A program made the translations under genes and the position numbers. Of a stretch of 6,014 nucleotides of DNA, positions 1 to 5,823 are shown in pieces (within the stretch, counting starts at the first letter, position 1; every line of letters starts with the position of its first letter). The notes beneath the pieces are model-generated. The model was not told the DNA's origin. It searched no databases and worked only from the letters and a program-made list of their open reading frames with translations. Source of the stretch: Comamonadaceae bacterium (GTDB lineage Bacteria; Pseudomonadota; Gammaproteobacteria; Burkholderiales; Burkholderiaceae_C); NCBI GenBank assembly GCA_947469815.1, contig CANIRI010000156.1, forward strand, positions 1 through 6,014, written 5' to 3'.

Positions 1-1661
1 ATGTCTTCGGGCTCGTATTGCTGGCCGACGCTGGAGTAAATGCCCACCTGTTTGAACAGATTGGCCATGCCGAAGGTGCGCGCCTCGTCCGCCACGATGG
101 GCACCACGCGCGGCCCGAGCACCGGGTCTTTGAGCAACTGCCCCAGCATGCGCACAAAGGCCATGGTGGTCGACATCTCTTTGCCATCGGCCTGCAGCGC
201 GAAGCCTGCGTAACTCTGCAACACGGGCACCGCAAGCGGCGCGCAGGTGGTGTAGCGGCGCGGCAGATAACCGCCAAGGGCTTCGCGCCTGGCGTGCAGG
301 TAGTGCATTTCGGCGCTGTCATCGGCGGGTTTGAAAAAGTCCAGCTCGGTGGCCTGCTGGTCGCTCAAGGGCAGGTCGAAGCGGTTGCGAAAGGCAAGCA
401 GGGCGGCCTCGTCGAGTTTTTTCTGGCTGTGCGTGGTCATCTTGCCCTGACCGGCCTGGCCCATGCCGTAGCCCTTTTTGGTGTGCGCCAGGATTACAGT
501 GGGTTGGCCGCTGTGGCTGGCGGCCGCAGCGTAGGCGGCATGGATCTTCACCAGGTCATGGCCGCCGCGCTTGAGGCGGTCAATTTGCGCATCCGTCAAG
601 CCCTGCGCCAGGGCTGCGAGTTCGGGGTTCTGGCCAAAGAAATTCTCGCGGTTGAAGCGCCCGTCTTTGGCGGCAAAGGTTTGCATCTGGCCGTCCACCG
701 TGTTTGCAAACGCCCGTACCAGCGCGCCGCTGGTGTCGCGGGCAAAGAGGCCGTCCCAGTCGCTGCCCCAGATCAGTTTGATGACGTTCCAGCCGGCCCC
801 GCGAAACAGCTTTTCCAGCTCGTCAATGATGCGGCCGTTGCCCCGCACCGGCCCGTCCAGGCGTTGCAGGTTGCAGTTGATAACCCACACCAGGTTATCC
901 AGGCCTTCGCGCGCGGCCAGGGTGAGGGCGCTCATGCTTTCGGGCTCGTCCATCTCGCCGTCACCGAATACGCCCCAGACTTTGCGGCTGGCGCAGTCCA
1001 GCAGGGTGCGGTGCGTGAGGTAGCGCATAAAGCGGGCGTGGTAAATCGAGCTGATGGGGCCCAGACCCATGGAGCCGGTGGGGAATTGCCAGAAGTCGGG
1101 CATCAGCCACGGGTGCGGGTAGCTGGAGAGGCCGCGCGCGCCCGCGCGGGGTGCTTTGAGCTCCTGGCGGTAGAGCGCCAGGTCCTGTGCGCTCAGATGG
1201 CCTTCCAAAAACGCCCGCGCATACACCCCGGGCGCGCTGTGCGGCTGAAAGAAGACCAAGTCACCGAGTTGCCCATCCGTGCGACCCCGGAAAAAATGGT
1301 TGAAGCCGACCTCGAACAAATCTGCCGCGCTGGCATAGCTGGCGATGTGACCGCCCAATTCACCATAGGCCGAGTTCGCGCGCGCCACCATGGCCAGCGC
1401 ATTCCAGCGCATCAGCGAGGCGAGTTTTTCCTCAATGGCCAGATCGCCGGGAAAGGACTGCTGCTCGTACACCGGAACGGTGTTGACATAGGGCGTGACC
1501 AGTTCGGGTGACCAGTCGATCTGCGTTTGGTGCGCCAGTGCCACCAGTTGGTCCAGTAAAAAGCGCGCCCGCGCCGGGCCGTGCACGCTGACGATGTCGG
1601 CAAAGGCATCTCGCCATTCGGCAGTTTCGGTGGGGTCGGCGTCCGCGATTCGTTGCAGCAT
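1..1661 (-). CDS. aceE: Pyruvate dehydrogenase E1 component, homodimeric type (5' part, gene continues past left edge)
   Basis: The product is the thiamine-diphosphate-dependent E1 subunit of the cytoplasmic pyruvate dehydrogenase complex; it decarboxylates pyruvate and passes the acetyl group to the E2 lipoyl domain. Reading the minus strand from ATG at 1661 gives 553 codons without a stop. The N-terminus (MLQRIADADPTETAEWRDAF) resembles E. coli AceE. The ThDP/Mg motif GDGEMDEPES begins at residue 233, followed by the family stretch VWVINCNLQRLDGPVRGNGR. LAHTKKGYGMG precedes His411, which lines up with active-site His407 of E. coli. The window ends at QQYEPED, so about 330-340 residues of a usual ~890 lie outside. 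The start is well bounded: an in-frame stop lies at 1692-1694 and no other ATG or GTG intervenes, although no good Shine-Dalgarno is visible. No frameshift was found in the segments checked codon by codon. The gene is divergent from the Lrp-type regulator. Confidence 0.96.
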   Translation of the reverse strand, partial: MLQRIADADPTETAEWRDAFADIVSVHGPARARFLLDQLVALAHQTQIDWSPELVTPYVNTVPVYEQQSFPGDLAIEEKLASLMRWNALAMVARANSAYGELGGHIASYASAADLFEVGFNHFFRGRTDGQLGDLVFFQPHSAPGVYARAFLEGHLSAQDLALYRQELKAPRAGARGLSSYPHPWLMPDFWQFPTGSMGLGPISSIYHARFMRYLTHRTLLDCASRKVWGVFGDGEMDEPESMSALTLAAREGLDNLVWVINCNLQRLDGPVRGNGRIIDELEKLFRGAGWNVIKLIWGSDWDGLFARDTSGALVRAFANTVDGQMQTFAAKDGRFNRENFFGQNPELAALAQGLTDAQIDRLKRGGHDLVKIHAAYAAAASHSGQPTVILAHTKKGYGMGQAGQGKMTTHSQKKLDEAALLAFRNRFDLPLSDQQATELDFFKPADDSAEMHYLHARREALGGYLPRRYTTCAPLAVPVLQSYAGFALQADGKEMSTTMAFVRMLGQLLKDPVLGPRVVPIVADEARTFGMANLFKQVGIYSSVGQQYEPED

Positions 1662-1792
1662 GGGAGGCGGAAGGTGTGGTTGGATCAGGCCTCAATATAG
1701 GCAGACAGGCCCGGCATGTGCTGTTTTTTTGTGACACCAAAAGGCTTGGTAGGAGCATAAAATTACCGTAAATTCGTAAATGGAAGGTTTTT
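1662..1792. promoter_or_regulatory. Divergent aceE / lrp-type control region
   Basis: This 131-bp gap separates the two divergent starts and must hold both promoters unless one is leaderless. On the plus strand, GGAAGG at 1782-1787 sits 5 nt before the regulator ATG and is a good ribosome binding site. A TAAAAT box (1758-1763) matches the sigma-70 -10 consensus at 5 of 6 positions. GTGACA (1731-1736) resembles a -35 box, but the 21-nt spacing is too long for confidence. On the minus strand, TATATT (1699 down to 1694) is a possible aceE -10 with no clear -35. Two operator-like elements are visible: a tandem 8-mer, CGTAAATT then CGTAAATG (1767-1782), with TTAC-C-GTAA overlapping it (1763-1771), and ACCAA/TTGGT arms (1736-1740 and 1746-1750). 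Lrp-family proteins often control their own gene and a divergent neighbour, so binding here is a reasonable inference. The exact promoter boxes are weakly supported. Confidence 0.55.
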
Positions 1793-2281
1793 ATGCTTTT
1801 GGACAGCTTGGATTACAAAATATTGGCGCAACTCCAGGAAGACAGTTCTCTGACCAATGTGGAGCTGGCCCGGCGCGTGCATTTATCGCCCTCGCCCTGC
1901 CTGAACCGGGTCAAGGCGCTGGAGGCGGGCGGTGTGATCCAGCGCTACGTGGCGCTAACCCAGCCGCAGGCGCTGGGCCTCGGGCTGAACGTGTTTATTT
2001 CCATCAGCCTGAAGGAGCAGTCCAAAGCCGCGCTGGCCGAGTTTGAGCGCCGTATTGCCGAGCACGACGAGGTGATGGAGTGCTACCTGATGACGGGTGA
2101 CTCCGACTACCTGATCCGGGTGGCGATCGCCGACATGGGCGCGCTGGAGAAGTTTATTTTGGAGCAGCTTACACCCATACCCGGTGTCGAAAAAATCCGC
2201 AGCAGCTTTGCCCTCAAACAGGTGCGCTACAAGACGGCGCTGCCGCTGGGCAAAGGTAGTGCGGCGTCCCAGCCGCCATGA
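1793..2281 (+). CDS. Lrp/AsnC-family transcriptional regulator
   Basis: This is a 162-residue protein, the usual length for the family. The N-terminal winged helix-turn-helix covers about residues 5-52, with [21 protein letters not shown] (from residue 22) as the helix-turn-helix and [10 protein letters not shown] leading out of it. The C-terminal RAM (effector-binding and oligomerisation) domain covers about residues 66-150. It includes [14 protein letters not shown] (97-110) and the closing [18 protein letters not shown] (135-152), both typical of Lrp paralogs. Family members bind DNA as dimers or octamers and commonly respond to amino acids. The ATG at 1793 is supported by GGAAGG 5 nt upstream. 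Divergence from aceE suggests control of pyruvate dehydrogenase, its own gene, or both; this is inferred from position only. The effector cannot be deduced. The stop TGA at 2279-2281 directly abuts the stop of a minus-strand gene remnant. Confidence 0.93.
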   Translation: MLLDSLDYKILAQLQEDSSLTNVELARRVHLSPSPCLNRVKALEAGGVIQRYVALTQPQALGLGLNVFISISLKEQSKAALAEFERRIAEHDEVMECYLMTGDSDYLIRVAIADMGALEKFILEQLTPIPGVEKIRSSFALKQVRYKTALPLGKGSAASQPP

Positions 2282-2446
2282 CTACGGCGGCTGGTCGATG
2301 CCGGCCGGGGCGATATGGGCTGCCAACCAACGCGCCAGGTGGACAGCTTTGCGCTGGGCGCGGTCCTGGATTTGGTGCCGGCAACTGTTGCTATCGGCCA
2401 GCACCCATGCATCGGGCTGCTGGCCGCTTGCCCATTCCGCGTTCTG
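2282..2446 (-). pseudogene. 3' end of a truncated minus-strand gene, possibly FAD/Fe-S oxidase family
   Basis: The minus-strand frame ending at TAG (2284-2282) reads as a plausible protein C-terminus: EWASGQQPDAWVLADSNSCR, then HQIQDRAQRKAVHLARWLAA, then HIAPAGIDQPP. The SCRxQ followed by (A)VHLAxxLA pattern resembles the C-terminal tail of large FAD-linked oxidase / iron-sulfur proteins (YdiJ-like or GlpC/GlcF-like). That assignment is from memory of the pattern and is tentative. About 54 codons are recognisable. Beyond roughly 2446 the plus strand becomes a recognisable cyclase fragment, so the rest of this gene is missing here. Its stop codon touches the regulator's stop with no spacer, which suggests that this convergent gene was the regulator's original neighbour. 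It is probably non-functional because no start or catalytic part remains. Confidence 0.5.
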
Positions 2447-2607
2447 ACCATGCGGACGTGGCCGCCGATATGGCTCTCGGGATGTTTGACGATTTGGCGG
2501 ATTTCAACAGGGAGCAACAAATGCAATTTGAGATCCGCATTGGCCTGAATTCCGGCCCGTTAGTAGCAGGTATTATTAGTTTTGCTAAGTTTTCTTATGA
2601 TTTGTGG
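2444..2607 (+). pseudogene. Fragment of a class III adenylate/guanylate cyclase catalytic domain
   Basis: The plus frame with codon starts at 2446 reads DHADVAADMALGMFDDLADF, then EIRIGLNSGPLVAGII and KFSYDLW. This closely follows the core of class III nucleotide cyclases, where an R(I/V)G(I/L)NSGPVVAG strand is followed by a (K/R)FxYDLWGD segment. The fragment stops exactly where the conserved GD-(T/A)VN-x-A-x-R substrate-binding segment should begin. The N-terminal part of the domain with its first metal-binding Asp is also absent, so it cannot be catalytic. It lies in a longer open frame (2278-2688) whose ATG overlaps the regulator stop. The first ~55 codons of that frame are antisense to the neighbouring remnant and the last ~26 are out of frame with nitrilase, so the 136-aa reading is a chimera and not a real gene. 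Confidence 0.72.
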
Positions 2608-2827
2608 TGCGTGCATCGTCGATCCATTTGGGAACTTACTTGCGGGGCCGCTTTGGGATCAAGGGGGGGTTGTCACTGCAGAAATTGATCTTAGTCAAAT
2701 TCCAAAGGCGCAGTACGATTTTGACCCGGTAGGGCATTACAGTAGGCCAGATTTTTTTTCTCTAATGGTTGACAAGTCCGAAAAATTGTCAGTACGCTGC
2801 GATCATGGGAGTTGTAACAGGCCATGA
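2603..2827 (+). pseudogene. C-terminal remnant of a nitrilase
   Basis: The frame ending at TGA 2825-2827 reads GACIVDPFGNLLAGPLWDQG, then GVVTAEIDLSQIPKAQYDFD and PVGHYSRPDFFSLMVDKSEK. This is the characteristic C-terminal part of carbon-nitrogen hydrolase superfamily nitrilases (CIVDPxGNxLAGPL, AEIDL, GHY(S/A)RPDxFxL). Whole nitrilases are about 330-350 residues; here only about 70 remain. The catalytic Glu, Lys and Cys, all upstream of this region, are lost, so it cannot hydrolyse nitriles. Homology begins at about 2603-2608, immediately after the cyclase fragment and in a different frame. A shared TGTGGTG at the join could be microhomology. An ATG at 2597 is in frame but is probably chance. 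The GC is lower than in the flanking aceE/lrp DNA, similar to the next gene, so nitrilase and molybdenum enzyme probably arrived together. Confidence 0.8.
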
Positions 2828-2847
2828 ATTCATCACAAGATTAAGCA

Positions 2848-3885
2848 ATGGGAAAGCCACCGATTAACTCGCATGAAGATGAGGATGATTGGCGTCCCAA
2901 AAATGTCATGGAACCAAGTACGACTTTTCGTCACAGGGTTCCGATCAACAATCTGAATACAAAAATTACGCCAAATTCGGATGTCTTTGTACTCGCGCAT
3001 TTTGGCATTCCACGTATCGCATTGAATGACTGGCGCCTTCATTTTTCTGGAATGTTTGATTGCCCTCGGACGATGACGATAGACGATATTCGTGCGTTTC
3101 CTAAGCATCAAATTGAGTCCTATATAAAATGTGCGGGCTTTCCGGATGATCATCGGATAGCAACGAGAAACGCTTCCAATGCCCTCTGGGGGGGTGCTCT
3201 CCTCACAGATGTCATGCGTGCAGTTGGTCTTTCACCTGAAGCAGATTTTCTTTGGTTCTACGCGCCAGATCACGGCTCCTACGGTAAGTGGAGTGCAGAT
3301 CGCTATTTGAAAGATGTAAGCGTTAAGCGTTTAAGTGTGGCCGATATATTGCTCGCGTACGAGGTCAACAATGAGCCATTACCAGCAGAGCACGGCTTTC
3401 CTCTTCGGGTTTTCATACCCGGGTACTACGGAACAAATTCCGTTAAGTGGCTTTGCAGAATTGATGCTGCAAAAGTGAGAGCTCCTGACATTTTCACTAA
3501 TGAACTTTACAATGATCCAGTCTTTGAAGAGGGAAAGCAAACATTAGAAACTAGCCCAGTTTGGGGCGTTGCTCCAGAAGCATTGATCGTTGCACCAGAA
3601 AATGGTGCAACGATCTTGCGGGGCAACATCGCAGTTTCTGGATGGTGTTGGGGCGAACATGAGATCGTGGAAGTGCAGTTGAGTTTGGATCACGGTCAAA
3701 ATTGGATTTCTACGGCTCCAGAGTTTCGCATTCAGAACTCGTGGCAAGCATTCACTTTTCGAGTCCACGTCGATACGCCGGGCAATTTAGACTTGTTGGT
3801 TCGTGCTATCGATGAACTAGGTCAAACGCAATCTGCGCAAGAGGCTCGAAACTCAATTCATCGAATTGAGATAAACGTGGCATAG
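2848..3885 (+). CDS. Sulfite-oxidase-family molybdopterin-dependent oxidoreductase
   Basis: The 345-residue product resembles the sulfite oxidase family. Residues ~38-215 form the molybdopterin domain: YIKCAGF carries the presumed Mo-ligand Cys95, NALWGGALLTDVM (111-123) matches the family's (A/N)xWGGAxLxDVL, LLAYEVNNEPLPAEHGFPLR spans 168-187, and PGYYGTNSVKWL (191-202) matches the cofactor-binding GxxSVKWL. Tyr221 falls near the family's active-site Tyr. Residues ~245-345 form the Ig-like dimerisation domain (IAVSGWCWG, VEVQLSLDHGQNW). No Tat or Sec signal and no heme domain is visible, so a cytoplasmic location is inferred, unlike SoxC/SorA. The usual CAGN is CAGF here, so the substrate may not be sulfite. 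The ATG at 2848 is the first possible one after an in-frame stop at 2842-2844, and its ribosome binding site is weak. GC is well below that of the flanking genes, suggesting transfer. It follows the nitrilase remnant by 20 bp. Confidence 0.86.
   Translation: MGKPPINSHEDEDDWRPKNVMEPSTTFRHRVPINNLNTKITPNSDVFVLAHFGIPRIALNDWRLHFSGMFDCPRTMTIDDIRAFPKHQIESYIKCAGFPDDHRIATRNASNALWGGALLTDVMRAVGLSPEADFLWFYAPDHGSYGKWSADRYLKDVSVKRLSVADILLAYEVNNEPLPAEHGFPLRVFIPGYYGTNSVKWLCRIDAAKVRAPDIFTNELYNDPVFEEGKQTLETSPVWGVAPEALIVAPENGATILRGNIAVSGWCWGEHEIVEVQLSLDHGQNWISTAPEFRIQNSWQAFTFRVHVDTPGNLDLLVRAIDELGQTQSAQEARNSIHRIEINVA
3585..3615. repeat. Perfect 12-bp inverted repeat with 7-nt loop inside the molybdenum enzyme gene
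   Basis: GATCGTTGCACC (3585-3596) and GGTGCAACGATC (3604-3615) are exact reverse complements separated by AGAAAAT. The sequence encodes part of APEALIVAPENGATILRGN, the linker between the molybdopterin and dimerisation domains. As RNA it would form a stable hairpin. There is no T-run after it, so it is not an intrinsic terminator. Its function is unknown and it may be chance. Confidence 0.9.
3852..3870. repeat. Perfect 8-bp inverted repeat with 3-nt loop near the gene end
   Basis: CTCAATTC (3852-3859) and GAATTGAG (3863-3870) flank ATC, 12 bp before the stop codon of the molybdenum enzyme gene. The stem is AT-rich and is followed by ATAAACG and not a T-tract. It could stabilise the 3' end of the upstream transcript or be a protein site, but nothing in the sequence decides between these. 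Confidence 0.85.
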
Positions 3886-3931
3886 ATAGCAATTCGGCAA
3901 AAGACTCTGAGGATGACAACACGCTGAAAAC

Positions 3932-3937
3932 AGGAGA
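3932..3937 (+). promoter_or_regulatory. Ribosome binding site of the FAH/reductase fusion gene
   Basis: AGGAGA lies 7 nt before the ATG at 3945, which fixes the start of the fusion gene. The 59-bp gap after the molybdenum enzyme stop shows no clear promoter or terminator, so co-transcription with the upstream gene is plausible. Confidence 0.8.
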
Positions 3938-3944
3938 CACAAAA

Positions 3945-5768
3945 ATGAGCAATTGGGTTCGATTCACGCACCAGGCAGCCGAAGGTTTCGGCAGAGTGCA
4001 AAGTAACGAGATAGTCGTTCACTCCGGGAATATGTTCGACAACCCGGCTCCCACCGGTCAGACGATCCCGCTGGAACACGTTCAGCTATTGCCGCCCTGC
4101 CATCCGTCAAAAATGGTCTGCCTGTGGAACAACTTCCACCAACTGGCGAAGAAAAACAACTTCCCGGTTCCCTTGGTACCCCTGTACTTCATCAAAACCT
4201 CTAACGCCTACCACCCGCACGGCCAGCCCGTGCTGCGGCCCCAGGGCTATGCCGGGCGCATCGTGTATGAGGGGGAACTCGGCATCGTGATCGGCAAACC
4301 GTGCGCCAACATTGACGAATCGCAGGCGCCTGGTTACATCTTCGGCTACACCTGCGTCAACGACATCACGGCGGTCGACCTGCTCAAAGAAAACTCCAGT
4401 TTCGACCAGTGGACCCGGGCCAAGAGCTTTGACACCTTCGGCCCCTTCGGCCCGACCATTGCCACCGGCATAGACCCCATGCAGCTGCGGGTGCAGACCT
4501 TCATCAACGGCCAGGAAAAGCAGAACTATCCCGTAGACGACATGTTTTTCTCGCCGCGCAGGCTGGTCGCCATGTTGTCGCAGTACATGACGCTGATGCC
4601 CGGCGACCTGATTTCCTGCGGCACCTCGCTGGGTGCGGGACCCATGCCGGACGCCAGCAACTACATGGAAGTCGTTATTGAGGGTGTGGGGCGCCTGAGC
4701 AACCGCTTCGACCAGGTTCTGCCCAGCCCCTATTTGCTCAAAACCGCGCCGGCGCCCATGCGGGTCTGCGTGGTCGGTGCCGGGGCGATTGGCGGGCTGC
4801 TGGCAGCCAAACTGGCGCTTGCCGGTAACGCCGTGACTGTGGTCGACCAGGGCGCGCATCTGGAAGCCATTCGGCGCGACGGCCTGACCCTGGAGTGGCA
4901 CGACGGCACGGTCGACGTAGTTCCGGTGACCGCCTGCGCCTCGGTCACCGAGGCCGGCAAACAAGATCTGGTGATTCTGGCGCTCAAGGCGCATTTTCTG
5001 GACCGGGTTGCGGCGGACCTGGACGCCGTCATGGAGCCTGACACCATAGTCATGACGGTGCAGAACGGCCTGCCGTGGTGGTATTTCCAGAAACTGGGCG
5101 GCGAATACGAGGGCCACCGCCTGCGCAGCCTGGACCCGCAGGGCCTGCTAACCCAGAAAATAGCCAGCAACCGGATTCTGGGCTGTGTGGTCTATCCGGC
5201 GGCCAGCGTGCCGCGCCCCGGCGTGATTGCCCATGTCGAGGGCGACCGCTTCCCGCTGGGTGAACTCGACGGCAGCATCAGCGAGCGGGCCCAGCGCATG
5301 CACGACGTGCTGGTCCACGCGGGACTGAAATCACGGGTGCTAAAAGACATCCGCTCCGAAATCTGGCTCAAGGCCTGGGGTAATTTGTCGTTCAACCCGA
5401 TCAGCGCCCTATCCCACGCCACCTTGGCTGAGATCTGCCAGTTCCCCGAGACCCGGCAACTCGCCGCCACCATGATGGAAGAGGCCCAGAACATTGCCAA
5501 GAAGTTGGGGGTGACGTTCCGCGTTAGCATCGACAAACGCATCGCCGGGGCGCTAGAGGTGGGCGCGCACAAAACCTCGATGCTGCAGGACGTGGAGGCG
5601 GGGCGTTCGCTGGAGACCGAGGCTTTGATCGGCTCGGTGCTGGAGATGTCCCGCCTGACCCACACCCCGGCACCGGCCATCGAGGCGGTGTACGCCTCGG
5701 TTAAGCTGCTCAACCAAATCATGCAGAACCAGGGCGCGGGCGTGCAACTCGGGAGCAAGCCGGCCTGA
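3945..5768 (+). CDS. Fusion of FAH-family hydrolase/isomerase and ketopantoate-reductase-like (PanE/ApbA) dehydrogenase
   Basis: The product is 607 residues with two complete domains. Residues ~1-255 are fumarylacetoacetate hydrolase family. YEGELGIVIGKP gives metal ligands Glu109 and Glu111, GYTCVND gives Asp140, RAKSFDTFGPFGP (158-170) is the family lid/active-site segment, and PGDLISCGTSLGAGP (219-233) is the conserved C-terminal loop. Members cleave or isomerise C-C bonds in keto acids from aromatic catabolism. Residues ~272-600 are a PanE/ApbA-type NADPH-dependent 2-keto acid reductase: Rossmann GAGAIGG (278-284), ALK348, QNG (373-375), catalytic Lys476 in WLKAWGN with Asn480 and Asn484, and SMLQDVEAGRSLETE with Ser545 and Glu557. 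These match E. coli PanE residues K72, N98, K176, N180, N184, S244 and E256. The linker is only ~16 residues and M272 (4758) looks like a former start. NGLPWWYF suggests a PanE paralog and not true PanE. Lines before about 4200 are lower in GC than the rest. Confidence 0.9.
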   Translation: MSNWVRFTHQAAEGFGRVQSNEIVVHSGNMFDNPAPTGQTIPLEHVQLLPPCHPSKMVCLWNNFHQLAKKNNFPVPLVPLYFIKTSNAYHPHGQPVLRPQGYAGRIVYEGELGIVIGKPCANIDESQAPGYIFGYTCVNDITAVDLLKENSSFDQWTRAKSFDTFGPFGPTIATGIDPMQLRVQTFINGQEKQNYPVDDMFFSPRRLVAMLSQYMTLMPGDLISCGTSLGAGPMPDASNYMEVVIEGVGRLSNRFDQVLPSPYLLKTAPAPMRVCVVGAGAIGGLLAAKLALAGNAVTVVDQGAHLEAIRRDGLTLEWHDGTVDVVPVTACASVTEAGKQDLVILALKAHFLDRVAADLDAVMEPDTIVMTVQNGLPWWYFQKLGGEYEGHRLRSLDPQGLLTQKIASNRILGCVVYPAASVPRPGVIAHVEGDRFPLGELDGSISERAQRMHDVLVHAGLKSRVLKDIRSEIWLKAWGNLSFNPISALSHATLAEICQFPETRQLAATMMEEAQNIAKKLGVTFRVSIDKRIAGALEVGAHKTSMLQDVEAGRSLETEALIGSVLEMSRLTHTPAPAIEAVYASVKLLNQIMQNQGAGVQLGSKPA

Positions 5769-5787
5769 AGCGCACACAAGGACACCG

Positions 5788-5823
5788 ATGCTTGTCAAAC
5801 AAATATGGACCGGCAACGCCCGC
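5788..5823 (+). pseudogene. Possible start of an MBL-fold hydrolase gene, cut after about 12 codons
   Basis: AAGGA (5778-5782) stands 5 nt before ATG 5788, and the frame opens MLVKQIWTGNAR. This resembles the N-terminus of a common proteobacterial metallo-beta-lactamase-fold (glyoxalase II-like) family, which goes on to RNFxYLI. Here the continuation is lost: the frame turns to unrelated residues and stops at 5893-5895 after 35 codons. None of the HxHxDH zinc motif is present. It lies 19 bp after the fusion gene stop, so it may once have been the next gene of an operon. The match is short and comes from memory, so chance is possible. Confidence 0.35.

Noticed and set aside
1141..1150. CCCGCGCGGG palindrome
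   Set aside because: It is a 10-bp GC-only palindrome inside aceE; common by chance in such composition.
18..1511. A 497-codon open frame on the plus strand
   Set aside because: It is antisense to aceE, whose motifs are unmistakable. Long antisense frames are expected in GC-rich coding DNA, and the translation shows no known domain.
2227..2526. A 99-codon minus-strand frame
   Set aside because: It overlaps the regulator end and is in a different frame from the convincing C-terminal remnant; no domain is visible.
2663..2669. G7 runs here and at 3188-3194 as possible frameshift or phase-variation tracts
   Set aside because: The protein families read through both in the expected frame, and seven Gs is short for phase variation.
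2278..2688. A 136-codon gene starting at the ATG that overlaps the regulator stop
   Set aside because: The ATGA overlap looks like translational coupling, but the frame runs antisense through one remnant, then the cyclase scrap, then out of frame through nitrilase. It is a chimera of breakpoints.
2824..2844. ATG overlapping the nitrilase stop as the start of the molybdenum enzyme
   Set aside because: It is in frame, but TAA follows after six codons, so the real start must be ATG 2848 or later.
3852..3885. Intrinsic terminator after the molybdenum enzyme gene
   Set aside because: The stem is AT-rich and not followed by a T-run, so it does not meet the pattern.
4107..5117. A 336-codon open frame on the minus strand
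   Set aside because: It is antisense to the FAH/reductase fusion and low in recognisable motifs; a shadow frame.
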